The position numbers and the translations under genes were made by a program. From the NCBI GenBank assembly GCA_964036295.1, contig OZ038473.1, positions 1,929,501 to 1,993,500 on the forward strand: a stretch of 64,000 bases of DNA, given 5' to 3'. The stretch is from Plumapathes pennacea (Eukaryota > Cnidaria > Anthozoa > Antipatharia > Myriopathidae). Shown here in pieces: positions 48,137 to 63,063 of the stretch (positions are counted from its first letter, which is position 1; every line of letters begins with the position of its first letter). Under the pieces are notes generated by a model, which saw only the letters and a list, made by a program, of their open reading frames with translations, made no database searches and was not told the DNA's origin.

Positions 48137-49300
48137 ACAAATTGACGTCAGTTTTTTATGTGTCTGTCCTCTTATTGATCATGAAACGCGTCATAAGAGG
48201 ACAGACACATAAAAAACTGGCGTCAATTTGTTTTTTACAATAACAAAACTCAAGCGACGACGCGGGGAAAACACGCAAGAAAACTGGATTTTGTTCGATT
48301 TGACTGAAATGTTGTCAACAACTTTTCCCGCTTTCTAATTGGTCAAGGTTGAAATTCAAGACATTTCATTGGCCAAAAAGTGACAGTTTGACGTGAGCAT
48401 TTCGCGCGTGCAAAACAAAATTTTGTCAAAGAAGTTGGAAAGAAATGAAACTAGACGCTTTTCTGCTGCGGTTTTCTCGACAATTTCAAGACAAAGCTAA
48501 AGGAATTCGCCTCTGAACACTTCTGGTTCTCTACTTCAAATGCCGAATGTCGCTTGTGAAAGAACCGAGGTAAAATTAAAGCTGAATTCACCTTCTTCGT
48601 CCAAATCACTGTCGTCAGCACTCGATTTTGTGTCTGTCCTCTTATTGATAATGAAAATTAGCCAATCACAAAGCGAGAAACTGACGTGTTATTGTAAAAA
48701 AGAGGACAGACACATAAAATTGAGTGCTGACGACAGTGATTTGGACAAAGAAGGTGAATTCAGCTTCAAATTTACCTCAGTTCTTGCAAAAGCGACATTC
48801 GGCATTTGAAATAGAGAACCAGAAGTGTTCAGAGGCGAATTTCCTTGAGCTTTGTCTTGAAATTGTCGAGAAAACCGCAGCAGAAAAGCGTCTAGTTTCA
48901 TTTCTTTCCAACTTCTTTGACAAAATTTTATTTTGCACGCGCGAAATGCTCACGTCAAGCTGTCACTTTTTGGCCAATGAAATGTCTTAAATTTCAACCT
49001 CGACCAATTAGAAAGCGGGAAAAGTTGTTGACAACATTTCAGTCAAATCGAACAAAATCCAGTTTTCTTGCGTGTTTTCCCCGCGTCGTCGCTTGAGTTT
49101 TGTTATTGTAAAAAACAAATTGACGCCAGTTTTTTATGTGTCTGTCCTCTTATTGATCATGAAACGCGTCATAACATTGTCAAAACGCTGTGGATCCACG
49201 AGGCGCTTCGCCGAGTGGATCCGCAACTTTTTGACAATGTTATGACGCGTTTCATGATCAATAAGAGGACAGACACATAAAAAACTGACGTCAATTTGTT
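48137..49300. mobile_element. Nested 1.16-kb foldback element
   Basis: The ends read AACAAATTGACGTCAG and CTGACGTCAATTTGTT. The left half (about 48185-48648) and right half (about 48701-49150) are long imperfect inverted copies of each other, for example GAATTCACCTTCTTCGTCC against its complement. Each outer end carries its own smaller hairpin of TTTTTTATGTGTCTGTCCTC: a deleted version at 48140-48233 and a full version at 49122-49296 with the tip GAGGCGCTTCGCCGAGTGG. No transposase is encoded; short open frames in the arms are mirror copies and look non-genic. Confidence 0.8.
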
Positions 49301-49500
49301 AAATTGATAATGAAGATTAGCCAATCACAAAGCGAGAAACTGACGTGTTATTGTAAAAAGCTAAACTACGTGTATTAGATTTTTGGTGGCCGGGCAACAT
49401 AGGAGAACCCTCAACGGGAGTCGGGACGGCCAAAAAGTGGCCGTGGACGCTTAATAGAGGCATGCTGACAATAGTATCAAGACTTTGACAACTGGCCGCT
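49301..49500. repeat. Extra copy of the foldback loop sequence
   Basis: The loop inside the palindrome (GATAATGAAAATTAGCCAATCACAAAGCGAG at about 48648-48700) is repeated with few changes at 49308-49360, just outside the right end, which suggests one element inserted into another. Confidence 0.6.
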
Positions 49501-49684
49501 TTATTATATAAAATAATATAACTAGCTATAGAGACAGATGTGACGCTATAAATGTGATTTGGTTACATTTTTGTATGTCTATAATACTGTACTTTATTAT
49601 ATAAAACAATATAACTAGCTATAGAGACAGGTGTGACGCTAAATGTGATTTGGTTACATTTTTGTATGTCTAATACTGTACTGC
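49499..49684. repeat. Tandem duplication of about 92 bp
   Basis: TTTATTATATAAAA...TAACTAGCTATAGAGACAG...GTGACGCTA...TTTTTGTATGTCT...TACTGTACT occurs twice with small differences. It begins just downstream of the O-methyltransferase stop codon, so it duplicates that gene's 3' region; each copy has a minus-strand AATAAA (TTTATT at 49593-49598 in one). Confidence 0.85.
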
Positions 49685-49712
49685 AGACGACATGCTTTTG
49701 ATAGAAAGTCAA

Positions 49713-53778
<4,066 letters not shown>

Positions 53779-53949
53779 CCTTGCCCAATGCCTGTTTGAT
53801 CAAATGAGAAATCTGTGCAAGCAAGGTCAACGGCGGGAGTTGATCGAGGGGAAAGAGAAAGTCTCCCAGGTCCCTGGGGGAAAGAGTGTTAAAAAAGACT
53901 GGGAACGAGGAGGAGCGTTTAGGGACTGGGAACGAGGAGGCTGTTCGGA

Positions 53950-54904
53950 CAAAATTAAATGGCGGCGGCAAAGTCCGTTCCACGTGGTGAGTGTTTGCTT
54001 TATTTTTCCGTTGCATCGGGACGGGTGTGTGTATGTGTTTCTGTAGGGTGGTGAAAGTTCTTCTTCACGCGTTGGTGACATTTATAGTTGAATGTTGACC
54101 CACAACTTCGAAAGCCAAGAGTTTTAGAAGGCAATATAACGACATTCACGTGTTTTTTTCTTGACCAGCTGATACAGTATGTGTCTCTGAAACCACCAAG
54201 AGGTTTATCTACCCAGGACCACAGTACGTACTGTTTCAATGTTTGTGAGGGGAGGAGAGGGTAGCACCGTGGAATAGAGATTCCCAATCAGTATCCGCCA
54301 TTAATACTACAAATCCCACCTCGTATGCAAGGCCCGTTTCTCTTGTGCACAACTTATGTTATAGAAAATACATCGAACAAATTGCATCTTTTGAGTTTCT
54401 TGGAAGTCTTGGTTTTAGGAGAAAATATTAACTAGAAAATACGCATTTTGTGCAATGACCGCTGACTCAAAAATATTCCGCGCGCGGTTTGGTGTTTGGG
54501 AGGGCACGAATAATTCGAATCACGACCCTGTTAGCCATCCGGAGTTGTGCAAAATTAATCAAACTCAGTCAAATTGAAAAAAAAAAAAAAAAAAAAAAAA
54601 CTCTGTGGATCAGATCATTCCAAATTTAATAGCAAGTGCCCATCAGAAACCGAATGGTTTGTAGCTTAAAAATAAGAGACTTTGGTCTGGAGTGGGGGTT
54701 TTAACTAATGGCCAATCTTGCTGAAACCTGGACTAGTTACTAACTCTGATATGATATTTCTTGCAACAGGATTACACTTTCAATTTGAGTAATTTTCACT
54801 AATTTTGCACCACTACGATGAAGCAGTCAGCTGAAGTTTACCATTCTCTTGCAGATGGTCCTGATTGCCAAGGACACAATGTTGGAAGTTTGCTGCATTT
54901 TGAG
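53950..54904 (+). other. Possible small plus-strand transcript (three candidate exons)
   Basis: Strong splice signals on the plus strand would join about 53958-53986 (ATGGCGGCGGCAAAG..., donor G|GTGAGT), 54169-54223 (acceptor TTGACCAG, donor GTACGT) and 54855-54904 (acceptor CTCTTGCAG, donor GTTGGT). From that ATG the frame stops early in the third exon (about 30 residues). Another frame stays open across exons two and three but lacks a good start. No family is recognised. It starts about 180 bp from the O-methyltransferase ATG on the opposite strand, so it could be divergent noncoding transcription. Confidence 0.3.
54577..54600 (+). repeat. Poly-A tract
   Basis: About 24 A residues, intergenic between the O-methyltransferase and the myosin light chain. 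No SINE body was recognised. Confidence 0.7.
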
Positions 54905-55222
54905 GTTGGTATATTGAGTTTGATTTTGCCTGTGATGCATGTACCGCATATGATGGTATTTTTATTGAGATCAGGAAACATAATAATTATGTAACTAATT
55001 CTATAACCAGGAGCCCACAGTTGTAGACTGCAAGCAGTCCCTCCTTTTCCCTCCAAGATCATATCTTCACTCTTCTGCACTGGCGACTGGGATCTTGCAA
55101 TACAATTTTGGAGGGAACAGGAGGGACTGCTTGCATTCTACCATGGTTCAATCTCTTTGTCAATTTTCAGTAACATTAAGCAGCTAGGTGGGCTGTCAGC
55201 AATTATTGTGCACCAGTTTGTT

Positions 55223-57723
55223 TTATTCATCCTTGGATCCATGCTTGATTGTTTTCGTGAATGCAAGGTAGTCGAAATCTCCGTTATCCTGTATGTTTGC
55301 GGCTCGGAACATGTCTTCGCACTCATCATCTGTAAACCTGAAAGGGAATAATAAGAAATGATTCATTGGCCCAATTTAGTAGAGTCGAATTACCCGTCTT
55401 GTCGAATTACTAGACAAGTTGTTCATCAGATGAATTGTGCATCAGGAGACGAATTTTGATGAATAATCCAATGGACAGTCATCACCCTGTAAGACAGACA
55501 TCCCCGGGACCAGCTTCAACTGTCCATTTTAGAGAAGTGTCCATTTTTTAAGATAATTCAGTTGGAGTAAATGGCTGAAGAATTTGTACTGGGTGTCCAT
55601 CTTGGGGAGGTGTCTGCCTTAGAGCGGAGTTGACCGTGTTAGATGAATCATGCGTCTCGAAACACATCCTCGAGACAAGACGAATCAAGCGCAGACAGAT
55701 TATGCGTCAAGAGTCGCCCAAGCCGAAATACATTTAGATGGATTGTCCGTGTCTGATGAATTATCCATCTGAGTTAAGTTCTCCATACCATATGGTATAT
55801 ATTGGTAAGAAACTTGAAGTTGATCACTTGGCCTTACAGCGTGCAGAGTTTTTTTTGTGGACAGCTGTCTTTTTAATTTTTTAATTTTTTTTGTTTGATC
55901 GCTCTTTCTCGTATTTCCCAATTAGTAACTCAAACGTCACATGATTGGTTAGTTTTATTATTGCAGACAAGAAGGCCCCTTGTGAAGTTTTTAGGAGTAA
56001 CATTACCTTTTCACGATAAGCACGCCATTTAAACCGCATTTGTTTAGATAGTAGCTTTCTTTGTAGCCGCGATATTCTATATGATGCAGCACGATAGATG
56101 ACTGCAAAGATAGAGTGAAATATTTTTGCAATTTCGAAAAATATTGGCAGTGGAACAGATCTGCATTACACCCCACAGAAACCACCCCTTTATTTTCTTT
56201 TTGGTGAAAAACGCTTTTTTAGAAACGCGATCATTCTAGTTTTGTGTACAGTTGTGAATATACCTCATGTTGATAAGCCTGAGTAAACAAAACGATTGAT
56301 GTAAATTCGGAATAATGATCTCGCGTGATACTTCTGTTCTTAAGAACAGATCGTTTTTATGCCTAAAACTTTACACCATCGCCTAAACGTCAGCTGGAAG
56401 TCTTTCCAAAGAATCTCAGCATCTTTTCTGTTTCGTTAACTGACAGTCGACGACGTACTTTGTAACATTTTCAAAACGATTGAAAAATCAATGAACCGGC
56501 ATTTGACTCCTTTCCGTTCAATCACATAATTAATGACCCTCGAGTTTCAAAACGAAGACCAGAAATTACCTTTTATAAAAATATCAAGAATACAAAAAGT
56601 TTTTCGTTAAACTGCCTAAAGAAACCACACAGCTTTATTTTGCTATAGAAAGTAAGGTTAGTTAATTCTTCCTGTATCGAACTTTTAGACGTAACGTGAA
56701 CTGAGATACATCTTGAATAAGAACAATAATTAATTTTTGACCTTTGATAAAGTGAACTTTACGAAATAAAAATAATTGAAGAACCAGTACAAAATTTTGT
56801 CTGAACAGCCTTGAGAAGCTCTTTAAAATGCTGGCTCGCGCTGATTTTTGAAGCATTTCTGGTCAGTAAAATCCTGTTCAATCTGGGTTTGAAACTAACC
56901 CAAATTTCCGTCTTTCCGCGGATTACCCTTGTTAGCTGTTTCGTTGGCGTACAATCGCTGATGACAGATTTCGTCAGAAGAGCTCGGTTCCAGGGCCGTG
57001 TAGCAAGCAATAATGTTGCAGCCGACAATGATCAATGGTTGTAGATGTGTAGCATTTGTACTAATCAGGATAGAAAATGTAATCGGCTACTGAGCATAAA
57101 AGTTAACTGTCGACTGACAAATGTTTTTGCAGCTGAACAACGAGAACAAAAACAGAACTAATTGCCAACATCTTAAATTGCAACCCAAAAAAAGCTGCGA
57201 CGTTTATAAAAGCTGATGGAACTCTAAATACCTCCTTGGTTTCTTTGGATGGTCTGCAGTCAACATTTTTGACAAGTGCAATACTTTTATAACTCGAGTT
57301 AAACCACGAAAAATTTACTTACCTGTCGCCCATGTTCATCAGGATCGGACGAATGAAATCTTCGTTTAGCTTTCCACCGCCGGTATGGTCAAACGAAGCG
57401 AAGGCATTTCGGATGACATCTTCGGGGTCTGTTCCACTGAGTCTCTCTCCAAAAAGAGACAGATACGCCGTGAAATTAATTTTCCCGCTCTCTGACTCAT
57501 TTATCATTGCCTCCAGGTATTCGTCAGATTCATCGCGGCCCAGAGAGGCGAACATATCTTTCAGGTCGGTCTTGCTGATGAACCCATCGCGATCTTGATC
57601 GATCATGTTGAATGCCTCTTTAAATTCTTGGATCTGCGCTTGGTCGAACATCGCGAACACGTTTGAGGTGGCCCTTTGGGCTCTCTTCTTGGTCGTTTTC
57701 TTGGTCTTAGCTTTTCCCGACAT
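55223..57723 (-). CDS. Myosin regulatory light chain
   Basis: Exons 57323-57723 and 55223-55337 give 171 residues, the standard length. The basic N-terminus [20 protein letters not shown] contains the kinase target Thr19-Ser20 in RATS, equivalent to the Thr18/Ser19 site phosphorylated by myosin light-chain kinase. The first EF-hand loop, [12 protein letters not shown] (42-53), keeps its divalent-ion ligands; the later EF-hands ([13 protein letters not shown] and [12 protein letters not shown]) are degenerate, as usual in the family. The end, KHGSKDE, is typical. The light chain binds the myosin II neck and switches contraction on in nonmuscle or smooth-muscle-like cells. The frame is open upstream of the ATG at 57723, but MSGKAKTKK is the expected start. 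Confidence 0.95.
55338..57322 (-). other. Intron of the myosin regulatory light chain gene
   Basis: A 1985-bp GT-AG intron holding copy 4 of the GGACAG-type repeat. No nested exon is supported on either strand. Confidence 0.7.
55482..55632 (+). repeat. Dispersed GGACAG-type repeat, copy 4 of 4
   Basis: CCCTGTAAGACAGACATCC, ACCAGCTTCAACTGTCC and GGTGTCTGCCTTAGAG follow the order of copy 1, in the same orientation. Confidence 0.55.
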
Positions 57724-58570
57724 TGTAACTTCAACAGGCTGCGCTGAATGTATGAAGTTCCTGGCGGCTATCGCAACACTGATCGGAGATCTGAGGATGC
57801 CGGTAATTTTGAGAAAGTTTGTAAACAAAATCTCGTCACGCTTGTTTACCTCGCGTGGCAAACAGACAAGTTCTGTTTGTTCATAGTGTAAAGCCCATGC
57901 ACTTACAGTCGTACAACTTGAACTGGTTTACGGAGTTATCTAGGAGAGAAGGGTGACACACTTGAATTTCAGTCCAGCCCTTTTCCAGAGGTAGCAGAAA
58001 TTGCACAGATTTTCAGGACAGACGCCAATTTTATTCAAGTAAAACAAAAGCTCTCTTTGAAACATCTGCCACGGCTTCTTCTCTGTTACGCATATCTCCC
58101 AGCAACTGTTCCAGATTGCTCCAACTCTGGAAGCCAGAGAAATTTAACAGTACATCACACCACGCACTTAGTCAAGTTTGACCAGTATATTCGATACGCA
58201 GAATGTCCGACCTCGATATCTGTATTGGCGAGGCTTTGTTCTTACCGAAAGGCATTCAAACCCCCTCATGAGGGTCTAACTTCACAAGGACATGACTAAG
58301 ATTTTTGGCGTATTTTCGTTATTGGGCTTGGGTTTATGCTCAGTACCCTCAGAAACAAGTATTCTCTCGTTTTTTAATAAACGATTATTTGGAACTGTTA
58401 TCTGTTAGCCTTGTTTGGTTTGTCTGTCTGTCTCACCAGTAATGCATTGCGCACCCAGATTGCCGGGGAACAAAAATGTCTTTTGAGTGTTTGGTCCATG
58501 TTACCAGTCCGAAAAAACAAATGTTCAATTCGAATTTAGAAATGATATGGTCTGCCCTACCTGATTGGGC
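57724..58570. other. Region 5' of the myosin light chain gene
   Basis: Includes the 5' UTR and presumed promoter of the light-chain gene. No exon of another gene and no named motif was found. Confidence 0.35.
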
Positions 58571-59241
58571 TTAACCTTTTCACTCCCAAGAGTGATCAAC
58601 TTCAACTTTCTCCTTCAGTTTCTCACCAGAAATATATCATACAGTAAGGAGAACTTTGCTTTTGATGCCTTGCTCATATTACAGCTGATTAAACTATCAA
58701 TTCTCACTACATCCCTCATACAGTTTCCTCTTAAAGTGCACATCAGCCCAAAAATGATATCTTCACAATCGATTCTACATAAAGTAAATAGTTGACTATT
58801 AGATTATTTCTGTGTTTCAACATTGCGCCTATAAGTTATAGAGGTTTATATTTCGAATATGGTAATGACGTGACGTCAAAGGAGTAATTCAATGCTATTT
58901 CTTTCTCTTTGTGATTGGAACTGTTTCCAGATTCATACAAAGTATTTGGTGAAATCATTTACACAGAATTCAAATATAAAATGGACGTTGATAAAATGTC
59001 AATTATCTCTGCCAGCAAAATTTTGTATAATAAATTGTTCCTTCTTTGACGTCACGTCATTACCATATTCAAAGTATAAACCTTTATAACTAAAAGGCGC
59101 AGCGTTAAAACGCAGACTTATTCTAATAGTCAACATACTTCCGTCATGTAGATTCGGTTGTAAAGATATCATTTTTGGGCTTATGTGCACTTTAAAAGGT
59201 TGGGAAAATCTGCATTTTGAACTTAGAAGTGAAAGGGTTAA
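58571..59241. mobile_element. 671-bp TTAA-flanked foldback element
   Basis: The ends TTAACCTTTTCACTCCCAAG and CTTAGAAGTGAAAGGGTTAA match those of the MITE at 22555-22695. Inside, 58720-58885 and 59037-59200 are inverted copies (for example TGGTAATGACGTGACGTCAAAG against CTTTGACGTCACGTCATTACCA). The loop is 58886-59036. No protein is encoded. Confidence 0.75.
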
Positions 59242-59937
59242 AAATGTGTTTACTTTTCGCGGTAACTCACGGGCTATTTTAGATAGGCTGCGTTCCATAC
59301 CTCTGACTCTGTGCGGCTGCGCAATGCGTTTGTCAGCTCTGTCCTTGGAAAGTGGATGCAAATGTAAACATGGACAAACGTGCAAAGCATTGTCTGTCTT
59401 CTGTGTGTAGTGTCTCTTTCCTAAAGAAAGGCCAGGGGAGCTTAGCCGTAAATATATCGTACAGTTTGGACAACTGGTTGATTGAATTATCAATTCTCAC
59501 TACATCACTCATACGTTTTCTTGTGGAAAGGTTGGGAGAATCTGCATTATCTAATCCTGGGAGTGGAAGACGGGCGCTGTGGAGCTTCAATTGAAGGTAA
59601 GAGTCTATACTTCTGTGTTCAATTTCCGTTGAAGCCCGAATTTTCTCCCATTTTTTTTTTTCATGGGAGTGAAACTGACTCAAAATTGGAGTAAAATTTA
59701 CTCCACAAATGGAACTATGACAACCCCCCGAATGGAGTTAAAACCTGCAGACAATCAATAGACCTTATACAAAATCAAGTCACACAAAATACAATAATAG
59801 TCCGCTTACAAATTCTTTATTTAACACACAGGGCGAGGGGACATCTGCGATTATCGTATTTCTTTAGTAGTTTTTTAGTTTATTTAGTGGTTAGTTACTT
59901 TACTGCTCGAGTAATGTATATGGGGACGTTCCATTTA
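59242..59937. other. Region between the foldback and the GPCR-adjacent MITE
   Basis: Contains further partial matches to the TTAA foldback family (for example GGTTGGGAGAATCTGCATTAT near 59529). No gene is supported. Confidence 0.4.
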
Positions 59938-60240
59938 TTTTCCGAACCCCCCATATGGACGAGATTTTTCGACTGATTTTTTTATGACCGGTAGGAGTTC
60001 GATATTTTTTAGGTGAACCGTAGGAATCAATCGATGATATTTAAAAAATGCCCCGTAGGAACCAGTCGATGTTCTGAATTGACCCGTAGGAATCAATCGA
60101 TATTTTAAAAATGCCCAGTAGGAAATCAGTTTTTTTTCCTAAAATGACCCGTAGGAATCAGCTGAAATTCTTAAGGGGCTAATAGTCGGCCGGAATTTCT
60201 TGGAGTAGGAATCTCTCGTCCATAGGGGGGATTCGGAAAA
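59938..60240. mobile_element. 303-bp MITE abutting the GPCR stop codon
   Basis: The left TIR TTTTCCGAACCCCCCATATG (to 59965) mirrors the right end TCTCGTCCATAGGGGGGATT (60214-60240). Between them a CCGTAGGAATCAATCGAT-type unit of about 35-40 bp recurs roughly five times. The right end is 4 nt from the GPCR stop codon. Confidence 0.75.
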
Positions 60241-60243
60241 AAA

Positions 60244-61251
60244 TTACGCATTGTCACAACTAGTTCGCACGTTTTCTCTCACGCGATATGCTGTCATTGA
60301 GCCACATCGCACCACGGTAGAGACGCTATTTCTGGGGCTTGCTATGGATTTGAATGCTACCCTGAAAGGGACGAGAACTTGTGTGATGAAGAACTTTTTG
60401 AAGGCTGTGTTTGTCATTATTGAAATGGTAGGGTTTACCATAGAGCTGCAGTAGTGCATGCACTGTGTGACCATTACGACGTCGGCTTTGACAGTGGAGC
60501 AGGCTGACGGATTACAGAAGCTGTACCTTAATTTGAGGATCACAAAAGGGGCCCAGCAAATCAGTAATGCTCCAGCAATAGCTGCTAGTGTTATCGCTGC
60601 CTTCTGTTCCTTGAGCCAAGCCCTGTGACTTCGAATGGAGGTGGTTCCATGTATCTGTTTAACGTGTCGCACCGCCACTCGATACACAGCGCTGTATGCT
60701 ATGGCTATTATCAGCAAAGGCGTGAAGAAGGTCAGGATCACTTCCACGAGACTGAAGATCCTATTCTCATTGAAGAGAAAAGTGGCGATGGCAAGGCTAA
60801 AGGAAAACCCCCAAATGCTACCGATAGCGGCGTAGATCCTACGCGGTAGGACGATCTGGAAATACCGAAGAGGCTTAGTGATAAATAAGTAACGATCAAA
60901 ACTGATCGCAGTTAAATTCATGATTGAGGCCGTGCTGATCAGGATGTCCACGGTGCTGGAAAGTTTTGCAAGCAAGGTCTGGTCACCGAGACCCCAAGCG
61001 GAACAGAGGAGGAATGCGACCCAAAGCGGCATTGACACAAGTCCGACGAGAAGATCTGTGCAAGCCAGAGAGACGACGAAATAGTTCGGTCTTGACCGGA
61101 GTGGGTAGAACCGAACAAACATTGTAATGACCAAGGAGTTTCCAAATACAGTAAAACATATGATGAGGATTGTGATAGCGGCAGTGCATACAGCCAGTGA
61201 TAAGGGGGATTGAGATATGGCTTCGACGTCCTTTGGCACACTGTTCGACAT
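60244..61251 (-). CDS. Class A G-protein-coupled receptor, aminergic-type, single exon
   Basis: 335 residues without introns, seven hydrophobic segments, from the ATG at 61251. Class A landmarks are Asn38 (1.50, GNSLV), Asp66 (2.50, SLACTDLL), Asp119-Arg120-Tyr121 (DRY), Trp147 (4.50), Pro178 (5.50), Trp233/Pro235 (6.48/6.50 in CWAPF) and Asn273-Pro274 (7.49/7.50). Asp102 falls at 3.32 and Tyr267 at 7.43, the pair that holds amine ligands. Oddities: the conserved 3.25 Cys is Ala95, the second extracellular loop is short without Cys, and NPxxY is NPTIS. The cytoplasmic tail is moderate (about 50 residues). It may be one of the large cnidarian orphan aminergic-like or MECA-like receptor expansions. 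The ligand is unknown. Confidence 0.9.
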   Translation of the reverse strand: MSNSVPKDVEAISQSPLSLAVCTAAITILIICFTVFGNSLVITMFVRFYPLRSRPNYFVVSLACTDLLVGLVSMPLWVAFLLCSAWGLGDQTLLAKLSSTVDILISTASIMNLTAISFDRYLFITKPLRYFQIVLPRRIYAAIGSIWGFSFSLAIATFLFNENRIFSLVEVILTFFTPLLIIAIAYSAVYRVAVRHVKQIHGTTSIRSHRAWLKEQKAAITLAAIAGALLICWAPFVILKLRYSFCNPSACSTVKADVVMVTQCMHYCSSMVNPTISIMTNTAFKKFFITQVLVPFRVAFKSIASPRNSVSTVVRCGSMTAYRVRENVRTSCDNA

Positions 61252-62698
61252 GTTGTTGTTCTACAGGTTAAGCGCTACTAATGCTGGGTTTCTCTGCTCG
61301 ACAAGCTTTAGCGATAAACATGTTAAACGATCCTTGGACAGGATATGAAAGGTCCCACGCCTTCATTGGCTTTGCGGAAAGTTCACATTATATTTTAACT
61401 GCCTAACATCTCGAAGGTAACGGTTCGTTTTAATGCAGGAAACGACTTGGGTATACCATATATGATTTCAAATTTATCTCCCCACAATGTCATTAACTCT
61501 GGCACCTGCATTTAGGCGTATTTTGAATAATCAAGCTTTTTTTCTTAAAACTGGCGCAATGTTTAGTACGGGAATCTCTGGATTATTAAGTACTGCGACG
61601 ATGCTTATGATCTAAGTTCTCGACTTCTTTAAACGAGAGAAAAAAAAAAAAAAAAAAAACACGTGCGAGAAGTCTTGCCTTGTAATGCAATACAAATGCA
61701 AATTATAATGGATTTGTGGATGGGGGTGATTGCCCTGATCAGTTAGGGATTATAATGTATCATCAAAATAACCCTGAGGTGTGTACGTCTGCTAAAGTAC
61801 ATTGTTAAGAATGTGGCTCACGTTTCAAGAGTTTGCTCGTCAGAGCCGAACCTATTACGAACTTTTTCCGGAAACGTTCTATACTCTGAAGCTCAGCCCA
61901 CGCCTTTAAAATACTTCTTACCGTCTAGAATACCATTCTGGGGTCGAAATAGCCAAAATAGTGACCTTTTGCACTAAAAAAAATGATGCCTTTAAACAGG
62001 AAGACGTCTAGAAAAATTGCTCTACAATAATATTTATTTGTATTACAACTACCAACTGGTAAGGGTACGATGCTGTGAAGTAAATTTAGAATGAAATACA
62101 AATCAAACTAATCAAGCTAAGTAATTAGTTTCAGTCGGGGGACGAGTTTTTTTTTTTTCACGATCATAGTGTTCCCCGGATTCTTTTTCAGCCTTGTTTC
62201 CTAACTGCTTTGTTTAATGATTGGCTAAATGAATCTCTCAGAACAATAAAATAGATAGACCAGTGTCCAATAAAAACCCAAGGGCTAGTTTAAATTAAGT
62301 AATCTACTAGAAATACGATAATCGCAGATATCCCCTCGCTCGCCACTACAGAGTGGGTTTTCGGAAAGCGGGGTTCTTGTTTCTTTTCCGCTTGGAGATT
62401 ATTTTAAAATCTTTTTTTACAAACCACGGTTTGTGTAGCGACGTCACCAGTCGGCCGCTAAAAAAAATCTTTGCCGCATGGCAGTCTGGTTTAGTTCAGA
62501 CAACGTGCACAGTCTGCAATTTTCGTGGACACTAGCTGAACTCCAAAATTCGCTGAGACAACGGAATACTCCCGAGACTTGAAAGCCAAGAAAAGCGCAA
62601 ATAGAATCGTGACTTGATCAGTTTTGCACAGTCAGCAAAGTCTTCGACACCAAATTTTAATGAATTTTAAGAAAAGCCACGATTTCTCTAGCCAACGA
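61252..62698. other. Region upstream of the GPCR gene
   Basis: AT-rich DNA with a poly-A run near 61640-61660 and short open frames of no recognisable family. Confidence 0.35.
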
Positions 62699-63063
62699 TA
62701 GGGACTTTAAGATGCAGGACGCGAGAGGACGACGGCGACGTCGGTGAAGCAATAAAACTAATCACAGAAGACAAAAGAAGCACGTGAATATCTGAAATTG
62801 ACATGTTCTCGGGGTCGCCGTGCTGTCGCGTGCGACTTCAAATGCTTCTTTTTTACATCGTTGTCAGGACGTGGACGACAGTTCGATAAAATAACGGCAG
62901 TCGTTCTTCTTAGTAGGAAACGATGAAATCAATAGAACTAGGCAAAAACGGAACAAATTGAGCAACCTAAGAATAGGCAAACTTACAAAGACATAGGGAA
63001 AACAGAGATACTATTTTTTGTTTCCTCGCGTTGCCGTCGCCGTCCTAGGTTTCTTAAACTCCC
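62699..63063. repeat. Possible inverted repeat element with GC-rich GACGGCGACG motifs
   Basis: The left end has GGGACTTTAAG...GACGACGGCGACG and the right end TTGCCGTCGCCGTCCTAGG...TCTTAAACTCCC, imperfect inverse copies. It resembles a short non-autonomous element, but the match is partial. Confidence 0.4.

Noticed and set aside
48540-48901. Short open frames (about 70-90 residues) in both directions within the 48.1-49.3 kb palindrome
   Set aside because: They are mirror readings of the two arms of a foldback element, interrupted differently in each arm.
55157-55351. Plus-strand hydrophobic frame with an acceptor-like start
   Set aside because: It is antisense to the last exon of the myosin regulatory light chain, whose protein match is unambiguous.
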